DNA from: Pseudomonadota bacterium
Lineage (GTDB): Bacteria; Pseudomonadota; Alphaproteobacteria; Rhizobiales; Devosiaceae
Assembly: GCA_023391095.1 (NCBI GenBank)
Contig: JAEWBN010000019.1
Span: forward strand, 73,149-137,148
Reading direction: 5' to 3'
Length of the DNA stretch: 64,000 bases
This document shows, one piece after another, positions 60,487 through 64,000 of this stretch. Every line of letters begins with the position of its first letter. Positions within the stretch are counted from its first letter, which is position 1. The translations under genes and the position numbers were made by a program. A model generated the notes under the pieces. That model saw only the letters and a program-made list of their open reading frames with translations, did no database searches and was not told the DNA's origin.

Positions 60487-62454
60487 ATGATCGTCAACAA
60501 GTCGATGTTCCCCCTGCAGACCGGTTTCTCGACCATCTCCAAGATGCAGGACAAGTTCGCCACGCTGCAGATGCAGTTGGGGACAGGCATGAAGGCGCAG
60601 TCGCTGGCGGAGATGGGCCGGGACCTGCCGGTATCGCTGTCCGTGCGGTCGCGGCTAAACGCCATCGCGGGCTACAACGCCAGTATCGAGCAGGTGTCGC
60701 TGCGCCTGAGCTTTTACGACAACTTCCTGATGCGCATGGACAAGGTCGAGGGCGAGGCGCGCAATTCTGCGGTGCAGGGGCAGTACGGCACCGGCAATAT
60801 CAACATGGCCACCATCGCGCCGCAGTCGAAGGCACGCTTCGATGAGATGGTGACGATGCTCAATACCGATATTGCGGGACGGTACCTGTTTGGCGGTTCG
60901 GTGACTGACAAGGCGCCGCTGGCTACGAGTGCCGAGCTTCTGAACGGCACGGGCGGCCGCGCGGGCTTCAATACCGTCGTAACCGAGCGCAAGGCCGCTG
61001 ACGCCGGTACGTTGGGTCAAGGTCGTCTGGAAACCGACATCGACGGCGCCACACCCAACACTGTGCGGCTGTTCGAGGATGGCGTGCATCCGTTCGGCTT
61101 CAAGCTGGGCGCCCCCTCCACCTCTGTTCCAGCCAGCGTGGTGATTTCCGGTCCCGTCGAAGGCGCGTTACCTGACGGGGACGAAATGTCCATCGAGTTT
61201 GCGGATACCCCGCTTCTCACTGCTGGTCAGACCATCACCATCGGTCTTTCGCTGCCCGATGGCACGGATACATACATCACGCTGACCGCCGCAACCAGCG
61301 CCGGGAATTCCAACGAATTTACGCTCGGCGCCGACGGGGCAGCGACAGCGGCATCATTCCGAACCGCTCTCAACGCCAAGCTCAAGGAGGTTGCCACCTC
61401 CGAGCTGGCAGCAGCCTCGACCTTTGCAGCGTCGCAGAACTTCTTCAACGCTGCCGGCGAGCCGGTGCTGCGCGTGCAGGGCGATCCTGCCACCGCGACC
61501 TCCCTGCGTGTTGCGACGGCTGTCGATACCGTCATGTGGTATCGCGGTGAGAGTGCGGCGGTCTCGGCGATCGGCCTGGGCCGGCTGGAGAACGGCGTAT
61601 CGCATGACACGTCACTACCCTCGTCAACCGTCACGCTGGCAGAGAAGGTTCCGCAATCTGCGGCGCACGGCTTTCGCATTACGGCCGCCCAAACCCTGAT
61701 CAGCGGCTCGGGCACGAGCGCGGATACGGTCCGTACTGCTGGCCCGCCGGCATCGATGGCGGTCACCTTCGATGGGACCGAGGCCGTTGGCGACAAGGTG
61801 CGCATCACGCTTACCGATCCGAGCGGCAAGGAGCGCGAGGTCGTTCTCGAAGCCGTTTCCGGTCGGGTGGGGCCTGGCCAGTTTGCCATCGGCACCACGA
61901 TTGCGGAAACGGCGCAGAATTTCGAGAAAGCCATGCTTCGGTCGGTCACCGAGGCTGCTGCGGATGCCGAGGGCAATCCCCGCCAGTCGGTCAGCGCGGC
62001 CATCGAAGACAGCGGCAGGGTTAATTACGGCATGCAGGCCAACGAAAGCGGCTATCTGCGCATGATCCGCACCTTCGCGTCGATGTCGGTCGAAACGTAT
62101 CCCGAGATCGCCAATGTCGCCGACCCCGACTCCGGCGCGCTGAGCGACGTCAAGGCGCGGTTCGACGCGATGGCTCGCCGGCAGCAGGCGGAATTGTCCG
62201 AAGGGCACAATACCGAGCGTGGCTCGATCGAGATCATAACCATGGAAATGGGCGTGGCACGGGCGTCGCTGAATGCGGCCAGCCAGCGCCATACCAACTA
62301 CAAGGCACAGCTCGATAATCTGCTGAGCGACGTCGAAACCGTGAGCAAGGAAAATGTAGCCATGGAGATCATGGCGCTGCAGACACGGCTTACCGCGAGC
62401 TATCAGGTGACTGCAATGATCAGCGACCTCAGCCTCGTCAACTTCCTGCGCTAA
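60487..62454 (+). CDS. flgL: Flagellar hook-associated protein 3 FlgL, enlarged
   Basis: A 655-aa protein, about twice the usual length of FlgL. Flagellin-like N-terminus (STISKMQDKFATLQMQLGTG, residues 15-34) and C-terminus (ASQRHTNYKAQLDNLLSDVE, then TRLTASYQVTAMISDLSLVN) are normal. The inserted middle (about 150-545) includes two related beta-rich modules: one around 220-330 and one around 425-505. Both have the pattern G-hydrophobic-T-hydrophobic-PDG/PSG, then an F-x-(L/I)-G and TAxxF/TAQNF helix. The frame is open throughout, with no sign of frameshift. Confidence 0.88.
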   Translation: MIVNKSMFPLQTGFSTISKMQDKFATLQMQLGTGMKAQSLAEMGRDLPVSLSVRSRLNAIAGYNASIEQVSLRLSFYDNFLMRMDKVEGEARNSAVQGQYGTGNINMATIAPQSKARFDEMVTMLNTDIAGRYLFGGSVTDKAPLATSAELLNGTGGRAGFNTVVTERKAADAGTLGQGRLETDIDGATPNTVRLFEDGVHPFGFKLGAPSTSVPASVVISGPVEGALPDGDEMSIEFADTPLLTAGQTITIGLSLPDGTDTYITLTAATSAGNSNEFTLGADGAATAASFRTALNAKLKEVATSELAAASTFAASQNFFNAAGEPVLRVQGDPATATSLRVATAVDTVMWYRGESAAVSAIGLGRLENGVSHDTSLPSSTVTLAEKVPQSAAHGFRITAAQTLISGSGTSADTVRTAGPPASMAVTFDGTEAVGDKVRITLTDPSGKEREVVLEAVSGRVGPGQFAIGTTIAETAQNFEKAMLRSVTEAAADAEGNPRQSVSAAIEDSGRVNYGMQANESGYLRMIRTFASMSVETYPEIANVADPDSGALSDVKARFDAMARRQQAELSEGHNTERGSIEIITMEMGVARASLNAASQRHTNYKAQLDNLLSDVETVSKENVAMEIMALQTRLTASYQVTAMISDLSLVNFLR

Positions 62455-62477
62455 CCCTCCCAGGTTCCGCGCAAAGC

Positions 62478-62509
62478 AAAGGGCCCCAGAAGGGGCCCTT
62501 TCTGTTTTT
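62478..62509 (+). terminator. Rho-independent terminator of the flgE-flgK-flgL operon
   Basis: AAAGGGCCCC, loop, GGGGCCCTTT then CTGTTTTT, between convergent flgL and flaF. Perfect 10-bp stem. Confidence 0.9.
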
Positions 62510-62522
62510 GCCAACGTTTGGC

Positions 62523-62897
62523 TCAGACGCTGCGCAAACCGGCCGCCAGCTGGCGATTGAGGCGCACCAGCACGTCGAGCTGCTGAGGCTGAGGATTGGT
62601 GCTCAGCAAGATTTCGCGGGTTTGGTTGAGAATGAAAATGCCAAGGTTGGCAATGTTCTGGCGAATTTCCTGGGGCAGGGGGCTATCGTCCTGCGCGACC
62701 GCGGACATGAAGATGGTCCAGAGCTTGCGATTGAAGGTAAGCGCCGCCTTCAGCTCGTCGTCGGTGGAGATGTTCCACTCATCCTTGACCCTCTGGATCC
62801 CGGCCGCTGCCTTCATCAGCAGCGCGGACTCGCGCTCACGGGGCGATTCAACGACTTTCGCCGTCTGCTGGTAGGCTTGAGCGCCTTGCTGATACAT
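62523..62897 (-). CDS. flaF: Flagellar biosynthesis regulator FlaF
   Basis: A 124-aa FlaF protein. MYQQGAQAYQQTAKVVESPR opens as in other members; LWTIFMSAVAQDDSPLPQEI and ANLGIFILNQTREIL are family segments. FlaF is required for flagellin production or secretion in alphaproteobacteria, acting with FlbT. The start overlaps the end of flbT by 50 bases, so the two are co-translated. Confidence 0.93.
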   Translation of the reverse strand: MYQQGAQAYQQTAKVVESPRERESALLMKAAAGIQRVKDEWNISTDDELKAALTFNRKLWTIFMSAVAQDDSPLPQEIRQNIANLGIFILNQTREILLSTNPQPQQLDVLVRLNRQLAAGLRSV

Positions 62898-63273
62898 GGT
62901 CGAGGAGTTCCTGTTCGTACTCTATGAGCCGTTGGGCAGCTTTCAGAGCCTTGTACAAAACCCCGGTTAATATCTCGTTATTGATTTGGTCAACAATTGG
63001 AACAGCGGAGGGAACCGCTTCAAGAAAATCACGCGTCAGGGCCAAATAGGTCTCCTTGGCGCTCTCCTGACTCTCATCGATATACATGAGCTGAACTGCC
63101 AGATAGATGCGTTTGGCCGGCGTATTGGCCGTTTCTGAGGTCAGGATATCCTTCTCACGCAATATCGGCGCGTTGCCGTCTATGAAAAGGCGCGTCCGCT
63201 GGTCCGAATTGGTGATGATGCAGTTGCCTACCAGCAGCCGCTCGCCGGGCTTGAGTTCTACCTTGAGCGCCAT
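62848..63273 (-). CDS. flbT: Flagellin translation repressor FlbT
   Basis: A 141-aa FlbT: MALKVELKPGERLLVGNCII then FLIDGNAPILREKDI-type segment and QLMYIDESQ, characteristic. In Caulobacter FlbT promotes decay of flagellin mRNA until the hook is complete. It lies directly after the flagellin gene and its terminator and overlaps flaF. Confidence 0.93.
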   Translation of the reverse strand: MALKVELKPGERLLVGNCIITNSDQRTRLFIDGNAPILREKDILTSETANTPAKRIYLAVQLMYIDESQESAKETYLALTRDFLEAVPSAVPIVDQINNEILTGVLYKALKAAQRLIEYEQELLDHVSARRSSLPADGESR

Positions 63274-63325
63274 GGCCAGTTCCTCGACTTTACAGTTGTT
63301 GGTTGTTTAGCTGGCAATCCGGGCG

Positions 63326-63358
63326 AAAACAATGAAGGCGGGCCTTGCGACCCGCCTT
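63326..63358 (-). terminator. Rho-independent terminator after the flagellin gene
   Basis: On the minus strand: AAGGCGGG, loop TCGCAAGG, CCCGCCTT and an imperfect T-rich tail (CATTGTTTT), between flagellin and flbT. Confidence 0.8.
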
Positions 63359-63382
63359 CCTGCCACCTCGATGGGAGCGCAA

Positions 63383-64000
63383 TTACTGGAGGAGCTGCAG
63401 CACGCTCTGATCGGCCTGAGAGGCTAGGGACAGCGAATTGGACGAAAGCTGCTGGCGGGTCTGCAGGGCCAGAAGGTTGGCGGCTTCTTCGTTCATGTCA
63501 GCCAGCGTCAGATTGGCAGCGCCGGTTTCGAGCGTATTGATCATGTTCTTGGTGAACGACTGACGGTTTTCGACGATCGACAGGTTCGAGCCGAAAGAAG
63601 ACGACTGAGAGCGAACGCTGTTGAGGGCGAGTTTGACCTCGGCAAGCATCTGGTCGATACCCGCGTCGTTGTCGAGGTCTTCGGGATCGATGTTGAACAC
63701 CTTGAGCGTCGCAGAATTGAGCGGCTGCTCGCCTTTGGTCTGAACGTCGATCGAAGATGTGCCGGTTTCGTTGAAGGTGATGGTCAGCTTGTCGCCGCGC
63801 AGCAGGTTGATGCCGTTGAAGGAAGCATCGTCGCTGAGCTTGTCGAGCTGGTCGCGCAGTTCGTTGAACTGGAACGCCAGGTCGCTACGGACTTCGTTGC
63901 CCTTGATCTTCTTGGAAGCGCTCGACACGCCGTCCACGGTGCCCGAGGTGTTGACACCCTTGACGTCCATGTCCTTGGTCGAGAGGTTCTCGATCCGCAG
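63383..64000 (-). CDS. Flagellin, C-terminal part (runs off the window)
   Basis: The frame is open to the window edge, so about 205 C-terminal residues are visible and the N-terminus is missing. The end NMINTLETGAANLTLADMNE then LLALQTRQQLSSNSLSLASQ and ADQSVLQLLQ is the flagellin C-terminal (D0/D1) helix. SSASKKIKGNEVRSDLAFQF and QLDKLSDDASFNGINLL represent the preceding D1 part. Whether more flagellin paralogues follow cannot be seen. Confidence 0.9.
   Translation of the reverse strand: MRIENLSTKDMDVKGVNTSGTVDGVSSASKKIKGNEVRSDLAFQFNELRDQLDKLSDDASFNGINLLRGDKLTITFNETGTSSIDVQTKGEQPLNSATLKVFNIDPEDLDNDAGIDQMLAEVKLALNSVRSQSSSFGSNLSIVENRQSFTKNMINTLETGAANLTLADMNEEAANLLALQTRQQLSSNSLSLASQADQSVLQLLQ

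Overview
This window is 64 kb of gene-dense, GC-rich chromosome. It has no plasmid, prophage or insertion-sequence signature. Gene content points to an alphaproteobacterium of the order Hyphomicrobiales (Rhizobiales), and the overall mix is Devosia-like; the genus is an inference from gene content, not from a search. Supporting signs are the FlbT/FlaF pair beside a flagellin gene, a very long growth-pole-ring (GPR/RgsE)-type coiled-coil protein, the cysG-DUF2849-cysI-cysH sulfur cluster and Tat-exported PhoX.

Layout. 0-20 kb is mixed housekeeping: pdxJ, an FMN reductase, kup, a PAP2 membrane enzyme, an old-yellow-enzyme reductase, xthA, pepT, a TetR regulator with a perfect 18-bp palindrome upstream, ilvC, a GFA/UPF0303/PhzF operon, two OafA-type acyltransferases, leuA behind a leucine-rich leader ORF, an EEP-family membrane enzyme, a HisC-like aminotransferase and tRNA-Lys(CTT). 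20-31 kb holds a DUF4142 protein, a TerC-family protein, a FemAB-like/flippase pair, acs, an exported GH3 hexosaminidase, an LpxH-like phosphoesterase, an MFS transporter and an NlpC/P60-like protein. 31-37 kb is dominated by one 1825-codon gene on the minus strand, divergent from an HPt gene. 37-43 kb carries treY and a translationally coupled prfC-methyltransferase-ferredoxin operon.

43-50 kb is a sulfate-assimilation block: siroheme synthase, DUF2849, sulfite reductase, an APS-reductase/DUF934 fusion, ferredoxin-NADP reductase and a second ferredoxin. Read together, these make APS to sulfite to sulfide with electrons from NADPH via Fpr and ferredoxin; no cysJ is present. 50-57 kb has an EAL protein, the ycjX/ycjF pair, phoX behind a PHO-box-like repeat, and metA next to an uncharacterised P-loop ATPase. 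57-64 kb is flagellar: flgE-flgK-flgL on the plus strand, preceded by a well-formed sigma-54 -24/-12 element and upstream inverted repeats, converging on flaF-flbT and a flagellin gene cut by the window end.

No wholly new multi-gene system is evident. The strongest leads are the 11-residue tandem repeat array inside the GPR-like protein, the sigma-54/enhancer arrangement before the hook operon, the leuA leader, the CysH-DUF934 fusion, the oversized FlgL with two related inserted modules, Ala at the acyl-specificity position of MetA, and several structured intergenic regions.
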